64,000 nucleotides of DNA. Origin: Modestobacter marinus. GTDB lineage: Bacteria > Actinomycetota > Actinomycetes > Mycobacteriales > Geodermatophilaceae. The translations under genes were made by a program, and so were the position numbers. The stretch covers positions 1 to 64,000 of the forward strand of contig NZ_JABGCH010000023.1 of NCBI RefSeq assembly GCF_019799945.1, in the 5' to 3' direction. Positions 17,797 to 25,120 of the stretch are shown here, piece after piece; within the stretch, counting starts at the first letter, position 1, and every line of letters starts with the position of its first letter. The notes below the pieces were generated by a model. The model was not told the origin of the DNA and did no database searches. It worked only from the letters and a program-made list of their open reading frames with translations.

Positions 17797-18840
17797 CTAG
17801 CCGAAGGTGATGGCGAAGGCCTGGACGCCGGGGTCGTGGAAGGTGATCTCGAACGTGCGCTCGGCGACCGGGCCGCGCTGGCGGACCAGTTGGTAGAGCC
17901 GCGGTTCCGTGACTGTGCCCGTGCCGTCGTCGTCGACGTCGTCCCCGGCGTCGGAGCCCGGCGGCTGCCCGTCGAGGCGCACACTGAACCGCACTGGGCT
18001 CCCGCCCGCCGCCGGTGCCATGACGAGGTGCAGGTCCCGGGCGGAGAAGCGATCGGCGACCCGCCCGCCTGGTTGGTGCAGCAGCACGGCGTCCGGTTGG
18101 ACCGTCCATTCCCCGGACAGGGCCCAGTGGTTGGGTTCCAGTCTCGGCGGAAGGGTGTAGCGGTGCGGGGTGCCGGGCGTCGCGCGCTCGGGGGAGGCGA
18201 AGTTGTCGGTGCGCTCGGCGCCGAGGTAGTTCTCCGCCGATCCGAGGTCTGACCAGTCGGCGGCGGCCTCGATGCCGCGAGCGTCGACGATGACCGGTTC
18301 CGGAAGGCGGCCGCCGGCGCCCGCCTCGGTGAGCAGTTGCCGGATGGCCTGCTCCGACTCCTTGTAGGCGCCCTCGCCGAAGTGGTGGAAGCAGATGTTC
18401 CCCTGCACGTCGATGACGTAGAGGGCGGGCCAGTACATGTTGGTGAACGCGGTCCAGATCCCGTAGTCGTTGTCCACGGCGACGGGATAGGTGATCTGCC
18501 TGTCCTCGATCGCCCGTCGGACGTTGTCGACGTCCTGCTCGAACGGGAACTCGGGGGTGTGGACACCGAGCACGACCAGTCCGGCGTCCCGGTAGGCCTC
18601 GTCCCAGGCGCGGACGTAGGGCACGGTGCGCAGCCAGTTGATGCAGGTGTAGGTCCAGAAGTCGACGGCGACCACTCGGCCGCGCAGCCCCTCGGTCGTC
18701 AGTGGCGGAGAGTTGAGCCACCCGGTGGCCGCGTCCAGGGATGGCATCCTGCCCCCGGTGGGGCGCCGCCCCGGAGCCCAGCCGGGGCCGCGGACCGCCT
18801 CGCGGATCGCGGCGAGCAGGGATTGCTGCGTCTCTATCAC
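17797..18840 (-). CDS. DipZ-like thioredoxin-domain protein with altered active site
   Basis: This ~347-residue protein resembles the soluble half of mycobacterial DipZ: a thioredoxin-like domain (about 35-180; VVAVDFWTYTCINWLRTVPY, VVLGVHTPEFPFEQD, PVAVDNDYGIWTAFTN, ALYVIDVQGNI) and a C-terminal beta-sandwich region (about 235-347). The family active site is CINC/CxxC; here it is CINW (Cys66 kept, second Cys replaced by Trp69), so disulphide exchange by the usual dithiol mechanism is unlikely. No signal peptide or TM is visible. GTG 18840 follows GGAGGG. It heads a minus-strand run with two epoxide hydrolases. Confidence 0.82.
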   Translation of the reverse strand: MIETQQSLLAAIREAVRGPGWAPGRRPTGGRMPSLDAATGWLNSPPLTTEGLRGRVVAVDFWTYTCINWLRTVPYVRAWDEAYRDAGLVVLGVHTPEFPFEQDVDNVRRAIEDRQITYPVAVDNDYGIWTAFTNMYWPALYVIDVQGNICFHHFGEGAYKESEQAIRQLLTEAGAGGRLPEPVIVDARGIEAAADWSDLGSAENYLGAERTDNFASPERATPGTPHRYTLPPRLEPNHWALSGEWTVQPDAVLLHQPGGRVADRFSARDLHLVMAPAAGGSPVRFSVRLDGQPPGSDAGDDVDDDGTGTVTEPRLYQLVRQRGPVAERTFEITFHDPGVQAFAITFG

Positions 18841-19116
18841 GTGTCCCTCCGTTCAGGTCCCGGGCGGGCCGCTCACCGGCGGGCCCTCCGCCCCAGCCGC
18901 CCCCCGGGCGTCACGCCTCCGGCACTTGGCCGCGAGCAGGCGGGCTGCGCCCCGGTGACGACGTGCGCACCACGGTCGACCTCCTTGAATGACACCTCCT
19001 CGCCGCGGGAAGCCAGGGAGCCACGGGAAGCCAGGGAGAGGTGGACCCGTCGGCCCGAGGGCGGTCGGTGGGGGAGCGGCGGAGGGCGCCAGACTAGGGG
19101 CGAGGACGCGACTCGT
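18841..19116. repeat. intergenic with 15-bp direct repeat
   Basis: A perfect 15-bp direct repeat, CGGGAAGCCAGGGAG, occurs at 19006-19020 and 19024-19038 with a 3-bp spacer, between the thioredoxin-like gene and the DUF6510 gene. No gene is seen here. It could be a regulator site or replication slippage; purpose unknown. Confidence 0.5.
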
Positions 19117-19437
19117 TCATGCGCCATTCGACTCATTCGATGCAGCGGGCAGGAGGACGGCCAGCAGCTGCGCGCCGCGCAGGTCGAGGAGGATGCGTCC
19201 CTCCCGGATCGCGTAGCGGAGGACGACGTCGGTGCAGCTTGGGCACCGCAGCACGAGCGCCGGCGCGTCCGCATACAGGTGGTGCGCACCCAGCATCGAC
19301 GTCGTGCCGCAGGATGCGCAACGGGACCGAGCGGTGGTGACGTCGACCGCGAAGAGCTCGGCGAGCATGCCGGCGGCCGCGTTGCCGTCGAGCCGCCGCG
19401 AGGCGGTGATGTCCACGGTGCCGGTCGGGTCGGTCAT
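19117..19437 (-). CDS. DUF6510 family protein
   Basis: This 106-residue protein matches the small DUF6510 family: LDGNAAAGMLAELFAVDVTT, then four cysteines in two pairs (RCASCGTTSM and LRCPSCTDVVLR), suggesting a zinc ribbon, and a C-terminal strand LDLRGAQLLAV. Its ATG overlaps the stop of the preceding reductase gene (ATGA at 19434-19437), so the two are translationally coupled. The family regularly follows a sulfite-oxidase-like protein and an FNR-type reductase in actinobacteria. Function unknown; perhaps assembly of, or electron delivery to, the molybdoenzyme. Confidence 0.85.
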   Translation of the reverse strand: MTDPTGTVDITASRRLDGNAAAGMLAELFAVDVTTARSRCASCGTTSMLGAHHLYADAPALVLRCPSCTDVVLRYAIREGRILLDLRGAQLLAVLLPAASNESNGA

Positions 19438-20192
19438 GGGGGCCCCCCAGAGGTTCCGTAGCGTTCGATCCGGATGGACGACGGTGCGTGGCCGAGATCG
19501 AGCAGGGTCGAGCTCACGGACTCGGCGAACGTCGTCGCGCCGCAGACGAAGATCCGCGGATCTTCATCCGGGCCGAAGCAGCACCGGCGCAGCATGTCGG
19601 CGTCGATCCGGCCCACCTCCCCGGACCAGCCGGCAGGCGTCTCCCGGGTCAACGTCACCGTCGTCTCCGAGCCGAGCACATCCCGGGCAAGGACATCGTC
19701 CTCCGAGCGCGCGGAGTAGAGCAGGCGCACGCGGGTGGAGCCCTCCGCCCGACGGTGGTGATCCAGCATGGCGACGAATGGCGCGACGCCGGACCCACCC
19801 GCCACCAGTTGCACCGGCCGCCGGCCCTCCTCCGTGCCGAGGGGATCCGAGGTCGCCGACCAGACGAAGTAGCCGCCGATGGGCCCCCGCAGCTCGATCT
19901 CGTCGTCCTTGGCCAGCTCGTCGACGAGATAGGGCGACACCTCACCTCCGTCCAGGCGCTCGACCAGCAGGTGCAGTTCCGACACGTCGGGGGGTGACGC
20001 CACGGAATAGCTCCGCTGGGCCGTATAACCGTCCTCGGCGGTGAGCCGGACCACGAGGTGCTGACCCGGAAGGTGGCCGGGCCAGTCGGGCACGTCGAGC
20101 ACCAGCCGGTGCACGCGTCGGCTTTCCGACCGGTTCTCCAGCAGCCTGGCGCGCAGCCAGGTCAGTCGCCGCTGTACCGCTCTTCGCGCCAT
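19434..20192 (-). CDS. FAD-binding ferredoxin-NADP reductase-type oxidoreductase
   Basis: This ~252-residue flavoprotein has an N-terminal FAD-binding barrel (GQHLVVRLTAEDGY, QRSYSVASPPD: the RxYS flavin motif) and an NAD(P)-binding domain (QLVAGGSGVAPFVAMLDHH, RIFVCGATTFAESV). No iron-sulfur cysteine motif is present, so it likely passes electrons from NAD(P)H to a partner. Its start lies inside the end of the sulfite-oxidase-like gene (31-bp overlap) and its stop overlaps the DUF6510 start, implying one operon and a shared complex. A small domain extension MARRAVQRRLTW is typical of this subgroup. Confidence 0.88.
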   Translation of the reverse strand: MARRAVQRRLTWLRARLLENRSESRRVHRLVLDVPDWPGHLPGQHLVVRLTAEDGYTAQRSYSVASPPDVSELHLLVERLDGGEVSPYLVDELAKDDEIELRGPIGGYFVWSATSDPLGTEEGRRPVQLVAGGSGVAPFVAMLDHHRRAEGSTRVRLLYSARSEDDVLARDVLGSETTVTLTRETPAGWSGEVGRIDADMLRRCCFGPDEDPRIFVCGATTFAESVSSTLLDLGHAPSSIRIERYGTSGGPP

Positions 20193-20767
20193 GGGTCACC
20201 GTGGTTGTGGTAGCCGAAGGTCTCCCAGAATCCGGGCTCGTCGTACGGCAGCAGCGTCAGGCGCCGCACCCACTTGGCGCTCTTCCAGAAGTACAGGTGC
20301 GGCACCAGCAGGCGGGCCGGCCCGCCGTGCTCGGGCGCGAGCGGCTGCCCCTCGTAGGTGTCCACCAACCACGCCCGGCCTGCGGTCACCTCGTCGAGCG
20401 GCAGGTTCGTGGTGTAGCCGCCGTCGGACGCGGCCAGGATGTAGCGGGTCGTGCCCGGCACGTCCCCGAGGAGGGTGTCGAGCGACACGCCCTCCCAACG
20501 GGTGTCGAACTTCGACCACGTGGTGACGCAGTGGATGTCGACGGACACGGCTTCGCGGGGAAGTGCCCGGAACTCATCCCATGTCCACCGCCGGAGCTCG
20601 TCGGTCTGGTCGTGAACACTGAAGTCCCAGCGCTCTAGCCGAGTCTGCGGCGTCGGACCGGCCGAGAGCACCGGGAAGGCGTCCCCGACGTCGTACTGCC
20701 CGGGCGGGAGGCGGTCGTCCGCCCGGTCGGAACGTCCGCGACGGAAACCACGCGACAGGACCGTCAT
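20162..20767 (-). CDS. sulfite oxidase-like molybdopterin oxidoreductase
   Basis: This 201-residue protein contains only the molybdopterin domain of the sulfite oxidase/YedY group. The Mo-ligand cysteine lies in VSVDIHCVTTWSKFDTRWEG; other family blocks are ASDGGYTTNLPLDEVTAGRA, PEHGGPARLLVPHLYFWKSA and WVRRLTLLPYDEPGFWE. No Tat signal is seen, so it acts in the cytoplasm, with the downstream flavoprotein as probable electron partner. ATG 20767 with GAGAGG upstream is preferred to an upstream in-frame start. The substrate is not established for this family. Confidence 0.88.
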   Translation of the reverse strand: MTVLSRGFRRGRSDRADDRLPPGQYDVGDAFPVLSAGPTPQTRLERWDFSVHDQTDELRRWTWDEFRALPREAVSVDIHCVTTWSKFDTRWEGVSLDTLLGDVPGTTRYILAASDGGYTTNLPLDEVTAGRAWLVDTYEGQPLAPEHGGPARLLVPHLYFWKSAKWVRRLTLLPYDEPGFWETFGYHNHGDPWREERYSGD

Positions 20768-20942
20768 GACGAGTCCCTCTCGGTCAGGACCAGGCCGTGG
20801 AGAGTCCGCGGACCGCGGGCGGTCCCTCCCGAGCCTCTCCGAGGCAGCCCAGACTAGGGGGCGTGACGGGGGGGGCCTATCCGCCATTTGACTCGTCTTT
20901 CTTCCTCCCGAGTCAGTCGTCGGGGTCCGCGGCCACCGGAAG

Positions 20943-21050
20943 TTAGGTCAGCGCGTCGCGGAGGGCGGCCCCTGTCGATATGCCGAGCTTGGGGAAGATC
21001 CGGTACAGGTGCCCGGACACCGTGCGCGGCGACAGGCAGAGGCGCGCGCC
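20943..21050 (-). pseudogene. LuxR-family regulator C-terminal remnant
   Basis: The minus strand ends with LCLSPRTVSGHLYRIFPKLG then ISTGAALRDALT and a stop. This is the recognition helix and end of a LuxR/GerE DNA-binding domain (LSxRTVxxHLxxIxxKLGIxSRAxL). Upstream likeness is lost within a few codons, so only a tail survives. Confidence 0.7.
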
Positions 21051-21203
21051 AAGTGGCGTCCACCAAGGTGGTGTGCCACGGCCCGGTGACCGGCGGGCCA
21101 AGGACGTGAAGGCGGCCACCGCGTGATCTTCTGGATGACCTCTCACAGTCCTTCAGGAGTACGACGCGATGACCGCTTCGAGCAGTATCGACCCTGCCCG
21201 CTT

Positions 21204-21303
21204 TCTGCACGAGCAGCTGCCCAGGCCAGTCCCGACCTGCTGCGCCAGATGCTCACGACCTTCATCAACACGCTCATGTCGGCTGAGGCCGACGCGGTCT
21301 GGC
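21204..21303 (+). pseudogene. IS256-family transposase N-terminal remnant
   Basis: The plus strand encodes QASPDLLRQMLTTFINTLMS then AEADAV. This is the N-terminal signature of IS256 mutator transposases (SPDLLRxxLxxFxxxLMSAEADAxCGAxYG). It breaks off at 21303 and fuses to a dehydrogenase tail, consistent with an insertion followed by deletion. Confidence 0.65.
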
Positions 21304-21652
21304 GTCGCTGAACCAGGCCGTCGCGGAGGCGCTCGTCGTCGCGCGCGCCGACGGCCTCGACCCCGACGTGTTCTACGACGTCCTCCAGGCCAGTGCCGTG
21401 GCCGCGCCGTACGTGTCCTACAAGCGGGAGACGTTCTTGAGGCCGGAGAGCGCCGAGGTCGCCTTCCCGGTCTCCCTGCTGCAGAAGGACGTCGGCCTGG
21501 GCCTGGAGCTCGCCCGCGAACACCACCTGGACCTCCCGGTGGCGACCACGGTCGGTCGCGTCCTCGAGGACGCCCGGCGAGCCGGCCTGGCCGACCGGGA
21601 CATGGCCGAAGTCGTGCGCCTGCTCCGGAACGACAACCAGATGGAGGAAACG
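21304..21652 (+). pseudogene. NAD-dependent beta-hydroxyacid dehydrogenase, C-terminal half
   Basis: The frame encodes LNQAVAEALVVARADGLDPD, FYDVLQASAVAAPYVSYKRE, AFPVSLLQKDVGLGLELARE and ADRDMAEVVRLLRNDNQ. This is the helical C-terminal domain of 3-hydroxyisobutyrate dehydrogenase/tartronate semialdehyde reductase relatives; the Rossmann domain is missing, replaced by the IS256 remnant. The frame continues without a stop into the next gene. Non-functional as a dehydrogenase. Confidence 0.65.
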
Positions 21653-22039
21653 ATGACCTCGTCCGACACCCTTTCGACCGGCCAGATCGACGACCTCGAG
21701 GACCGTCGGTACGCGGCGATGGTCGACGCCGACCTCGACGCGCTGGACGAACTGCTCAGCGACGAGGTGAGGTACGCCCACTCCGACGCGTCGGTCGACA
21801 GTAAGGCCTCCTACCTGGAGATCCTCCGCAACGGGACGCTCGTCTACCACAGCCTCGAGCACACCACCGAAGCGGTCGTGAGCCGACCCGGTGTGGTGAT
21901 CGTCGGCGGCACGATGTCCGGCTCCATCCGCATGAACGGGGCCGCGAAGACGCTCAACAGCCGGGTCGTCGCCGTCTGGGTGGCCGAGGACGGACGGTGG
22001 CGCCTGTTGGCCTTCCAGCCCACCCGCATCCCTGGGTGA
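21653..22039 (+). CDS. SnoaL/NTF2-like nuclear transport factor 2 family protein
   Basis: This 128-residue single-domain protein starts at ATG 21653 after a GGAGG site. It shows the NTF2-like cone fold pattern: a first helix IDDLEDRRYAAMVDADLDAL followed by DELLSDEVRYAHSDASVDSK, then strands VVIVGGTMSG and VVAVWVAEDGRWRLLAFQPT. Proteins of this DUF4440/SnoaL class are small cyclases, isomerases or binding domains; no substrate can be inferred. The preceding dehydrogenase fragment is in the same frame and unstopped, so a longer fusion product is possible, but the ribosome site favours independent start. Confidence 0.75.
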   Translation: MTSSDTLSTGQIDDLEDRRYAAMVDADLDALDELLSDEVRYAHSDASVDSKASYLEILRNGTLVYHSLEHTTEAVVSRPGVVIVGGTMSGSIRMNGAAKTLNSRVVAVWVAEDGRWRLLAFQPTRIPG

Positions 22040-22193
22040 TCCGTAGGGATCCTCGACAGCGCGGGGTGGAACAGCCTGCCGTCGTCTCCCGTCGAGCCCG
22101 TCGTCGTCGCACCTTGCCCCCGTCATCCCCACAACGCACAGCTCCAGGAATCACGGACTCGAGAAAAGCGACATGAGGCAATCGGCTCGCAGA

Positions 22194-22420
22194 TCGCAAC
22201 GGCCGGGTCGAGGCCCGGGTCAAGTTCCGCGACTACGGCGGCCAGGTCCGGCTGGTGTGGAAGACCGCAGCACGCCCGGGCGGCTGCCGAACGCGCCCGG
22301 CGGACGGGTGCGCTGACCGCCGACACCCGAGTGTCGACGCTGGCCGACACCCGGCTGGCCGCTGAGCACGGCTGGTCCACCGGCACCGACCCACGAATCG
22401 CTCGACTTTCCCGCCCCCGG
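22194..22420 (+). pseudogene. tyrosine integrase N-terminal remnant (copy 1)
   Basis: Over two frames the plus strand reads ARVKFRDYGGQVRLVWKTAA then LTADTRVSTLADTRLAAEHG. This is the AP2-like/SAM-like arm of actinophage-type integrases (ARVRFRDYDGRVRLV..xGRTRAAAERAL). A near copy of the first motif occurs at 34073. No catalytic domain follows. It marks a former integration module. Confidence 0.5.
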
Positions 22421-23405
22421 GGCACACCAGAGCCTCCATCAGACCCGGGGCGGGACACCGAGAGAAACCACAGTGGAAAAGCCGGGCAGACCGGCGGCCA
22501 CGTCACGCCCGATGCCTCCACCCCCGTCCCGCGCGAGATCAGTGCAGGCGCCCGCTCCATCGGTGGATCGAGGCTTAGGCACGGTGCTGATCCTTCCAGC
22601 GAGGCCGAAGCCTCACAGGCAAGGAGTCAACCGAACCGGGGGCAGTCCCGCTGGCAGCATGGGCGAGTGTGGCCAGCACCGCGGCACTCGATTGACGTCA
22701 CCGTGACGCTGCGGTGACGCCTCACGTGTCAGGCTTCACCAGCTTAGCCTCCGCAACATAGCGCCTCAGCCGGGTAGTGGAGTCATGCATAGACGCGTTG
22801 CCGCTCAGGCGGCCCCGCCAGCTCCTGAAATGCCTGCTATCCCCGAAGTCGCATCAACTTCCGCGCGGCATCCCTCGGGCTCGGCGGATAGGCGCGCGTC
22901 GATAATCGTGCGGTTTGGCTCGAACGTGGGGGAAGTCCACTGCATGCTTCCTATAGTCCTGAGTGCGTCATAGCGGGGGAACTATGACGCCCTCAGGACT
23001 ACCCACGCTATCTCCTCGACCGGCTCAAGCGCTGGTCAAACCGATTGACTGGCCTTCGCGGTCAAAGCCACCCTACAGTGACGGACCGGAGATGAAACGA
23101 CCCATACTATGGCGCCTCCGCACATGTCACCTTCTAGACCGACGGAGCATGAAGAGCATCATGCGAGCCGTCAAGTCCAACGGCCCCGGACGTTCCTCGG
23201 CTGTGCAACTCGTTGCCTCATGACCCGATACGGATTACCCACCTGTTGAACTCCATGGCACCCAAAGCTGGTTGCAGAAATCGATCTTCTTCCTGACACG
23301 GTAATCGGCCGACCCCGAGACAAAGTGAGTGTGAAACATCACACAGTGCCGACGCCGCGCTAGTCGTTCGATGGATCGCGCCAGTCGATTGATGTAGGAG
23401 TGAGC
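22421..23405. other. low-GC stretch, no firm gene; faint Vsr-like trace
   Basis: From about 22.7 kb the composition drops visibly in GC compared with flanks. Short frames exist but none is convincing. Around 23140-23220 the plus strand reads DRRSMKSIMRAVKSNGPGRS then SAVQLVAS, which faintly resembles the N-terminus of very-short-patch-repair endonucleases (RSxxMxxVKSxxT.PE); it ends at a stop with no catalytic part. I regard that as weak. Confidence 0.3.
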
Positions 23406-24236
23406 ATGCCCTCGACGCAGGACTGGAGCTATGAGCGGATTCTGACACTCTTCAATAGTAGCGGGTGCACAATTACTGGGTGTCCTTATCGAGATGTAGG
23501 AGGAGGGACCATCAACTCGTGCGCGCTCGACTTGTCAGATGCGGTCTTGCGGGCTAGCTACACACTTCCGATCATCTCGGATCCCTACAACAAGTGCCCA
23601 CATACGAATCCTCGTGTGCGTGGTGCGGACATCATGGCGCGCCTAGCACGAGCTCAAAACAACGCCACGGTCGATGCTTCGGGATGGGCAAATCGGCCGC
23701 CCTGGAAAGGAATCGTCTTCTTTGAAGAGCCCGATCCCGCCACCTCCCTCACGGGGCACATAGACCTATGGGATGGTGCTAGCGGTAAGGGTGTTCATGG
23801 CACCTACCCCACTTGGGGCGGGGTCATATGGTTTTGGAAGCTAGGAACGTCACCAAACGACCTCATGCTGGGGACGTGGCGAAGCAACGACACGCCTTCG
23901 CGGTGGACGCTGGGGTTCTCTGACGGCGCATGCAACTGGGTCGAGCGCAATGCTTCCGGAGGCACGATCACTCGAAAGGTTTTTCCGCACGTGGTTGGTG
24001 GTCGGTACCGACTCGAACGACCGAATGACGCCGAAGTCCTCACCTTCCTTGGTGCGCGACCGGAGGTCCGTGACGAAATCTTAGCGAGGTCTCCAGGGCC
24101 CTCGATAGTCACGATCAACAGGACGGATGGCACTGCATCCGCGGATTGGAGCGGACTGTTCTGGACTCTCGACGCAAATGGCAAGCTCACTAGCCTGAGC
24201 TACAAGACGAAGGCCTATGCGTTCACTAAGGTGTAG
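23406..24236 (+). CDS. Tae4-like peptidoglycan amidase with unknown C-terminal domain
   Basis: This ~276-residue protein of foreign composition has an N-terminal half resembling type VI secretion amidase effector 4 (NlpC/P60-like): a Cys motif INSCALDLSDAVLRASYTLP (Cys about 39), RGADIMARLARAQ, KGIVFFEEPD and the His motif TGHIDLWDG (His about 118). This layout (CAxRxSxAL...G..YIP...GIIFF...GHIDLWxG) is that of enzymes cutting peptide crosslinks of peptidoglycan. The remaining ~130 residues (LMLGTWRSNDTPSRWTLGFS, GGRYRLERPND, YKTKAYAFTKV) look like an all-beta binding domain of unknown family. ATG 23406 has TAGGAG at ideal spacing. No signal peptide, so export would need a dedicated route. 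No cognate immunity gene is recognised. Confidence 0.7.
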   Translation: MPSTQDWSYERILTLFNSSGCTITGCPYRDVGGGTINSCALDLSDAVLRASYTLPIISDPYNKCPHTNPRVRGADIMARLARAQNNATVDASGWANRPPWKGIVFFEEPDPATSLTGHIDLWDGASGKGVHGTYPTWGGVIWFWKLGTSPNDLMLGTWRSNDTPSRWTLGFSDGACNWVERNASGGTITRKVFPHVVGGRYRLERPNDAEVLTFLGARPEVRDEILARSPGPSIVTINRTDGTASADWSGLFWTLDANGKLTSLSYKTKAYAFTKV

Positions 24237-24528
24237 GCCTGGTGGCCTCGCTCGGCTACTGAGCCTCACGGGATAATTGGGGTGAAGCCGATAGCACGAG
24301 AGTTGCCCTCGCGTCAGCGAGGGTAGTTCCTCCAAAGTCGACAGTGGGAAGGCGGAGGCGTTCCTCCTGGTATGGCAGTGGAACGGTCCCCATTCTTTGG
24401 CGGTCGTGATTGTCGACCGCGAAGTCGTCGCAGGAGCAGTCCGCGACGAGCGGAGCTTCACTCCTCAGCCCCAGGTCCGTCCTACGGGCGAATCGTGCGT
24501 TCAGCGCAGCGATGGCGAGATCAGGGCG

Positions 24529-25065
24529 CTAGTCGGGTCGCTTCCCCCTGTACCCGGTCGCGCCAGCCGAGGTGGTTGCGTCGCTCGTGAGCGTTTGCTC
24601 CGCGCGGCGTTGACCGGGGATGGAGCACGCGCGCAGGTCGCTCTCCTCGAGGGAAGAGGGAAGCACCCACCCGAGCAGGCCGTCGGTGTTGTTCTTCGCG
24701 GCGCGCAGCCACGCACTGCCGGGGTCGGCGATAAGTATGCCACCGGTCAAGTACTCGGTGAGCAGTCGACGCAGACCGTCTGCACGACATAGCTTCTTGC
24801 CAGCGTCTGCGGGACGAAAGCCGACAACCCAGTCAGTATCAACCGCATCACCGCGGAACTGGGCTGGCGCAGCGCCCGTCCGGCAAGTGCGCCAGGCGTA
24901 GATGTCCGGTGCGGTGGTTGACCTAGCCAGTACTGCGGCTGCCAACCCTCGCCCCCCTTGGTGACACACCGACCGGCGTCCCTGGCCGAGGTTCTCGGTG
25001 GGTGGATCGTCGCGCTGGGCGACACTCGGGCCTTCGAGCTGCCCAGCACCACGGATCCGAGTCAA
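24529..25065 (-). CDS. hypothetical protein (weak)
   Basis: An open frame of 178 codons lies upstream of the Tae4-like gene on the opposite strand. The central part (VDTDWVVGFRPADAGKKLCR, LLTEYLTGGILIADPGSAWL, RAAKNNTDGLLGWVLPSSLE) has coding-like third-position bias; both ends are low in complexity and look non-coding. No family is recognised. It may be a decayed gene. The neighbouring 24240-24528 and 25066-25120 hold nothing recognisable. Confidence 0.3.
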   Translation of the reverse strand: MTRIRGAGQLEGPSVAQRDDPPTENLGQGRRSVCHQGGRGLAAAVLARSTTAPDIYAWRTCRTGAAPAQFRGDAVDTDWVVGFRPADAGKKLCRADGLRRLLTEYLTGGILIADPGSAWLRAAKNNTDGLLGWVLPSSLEESDLRACSIPGQRRAEQTLTSDATTSAGATGYRGKRPD

Positions 25066-25120
25066 GCAGGATCAATTCGTGACAGCAGCGATCATCTGCC
25101 TGCTATTCGCGGATTCGGGT

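Noticed and set aside
23140-23225. Vsr-type mismatch endonuclease
   Set aside because: Only a ~25-residue resemblance before a stop; no catalytic segment follows in any frame, so no gene is claimed.
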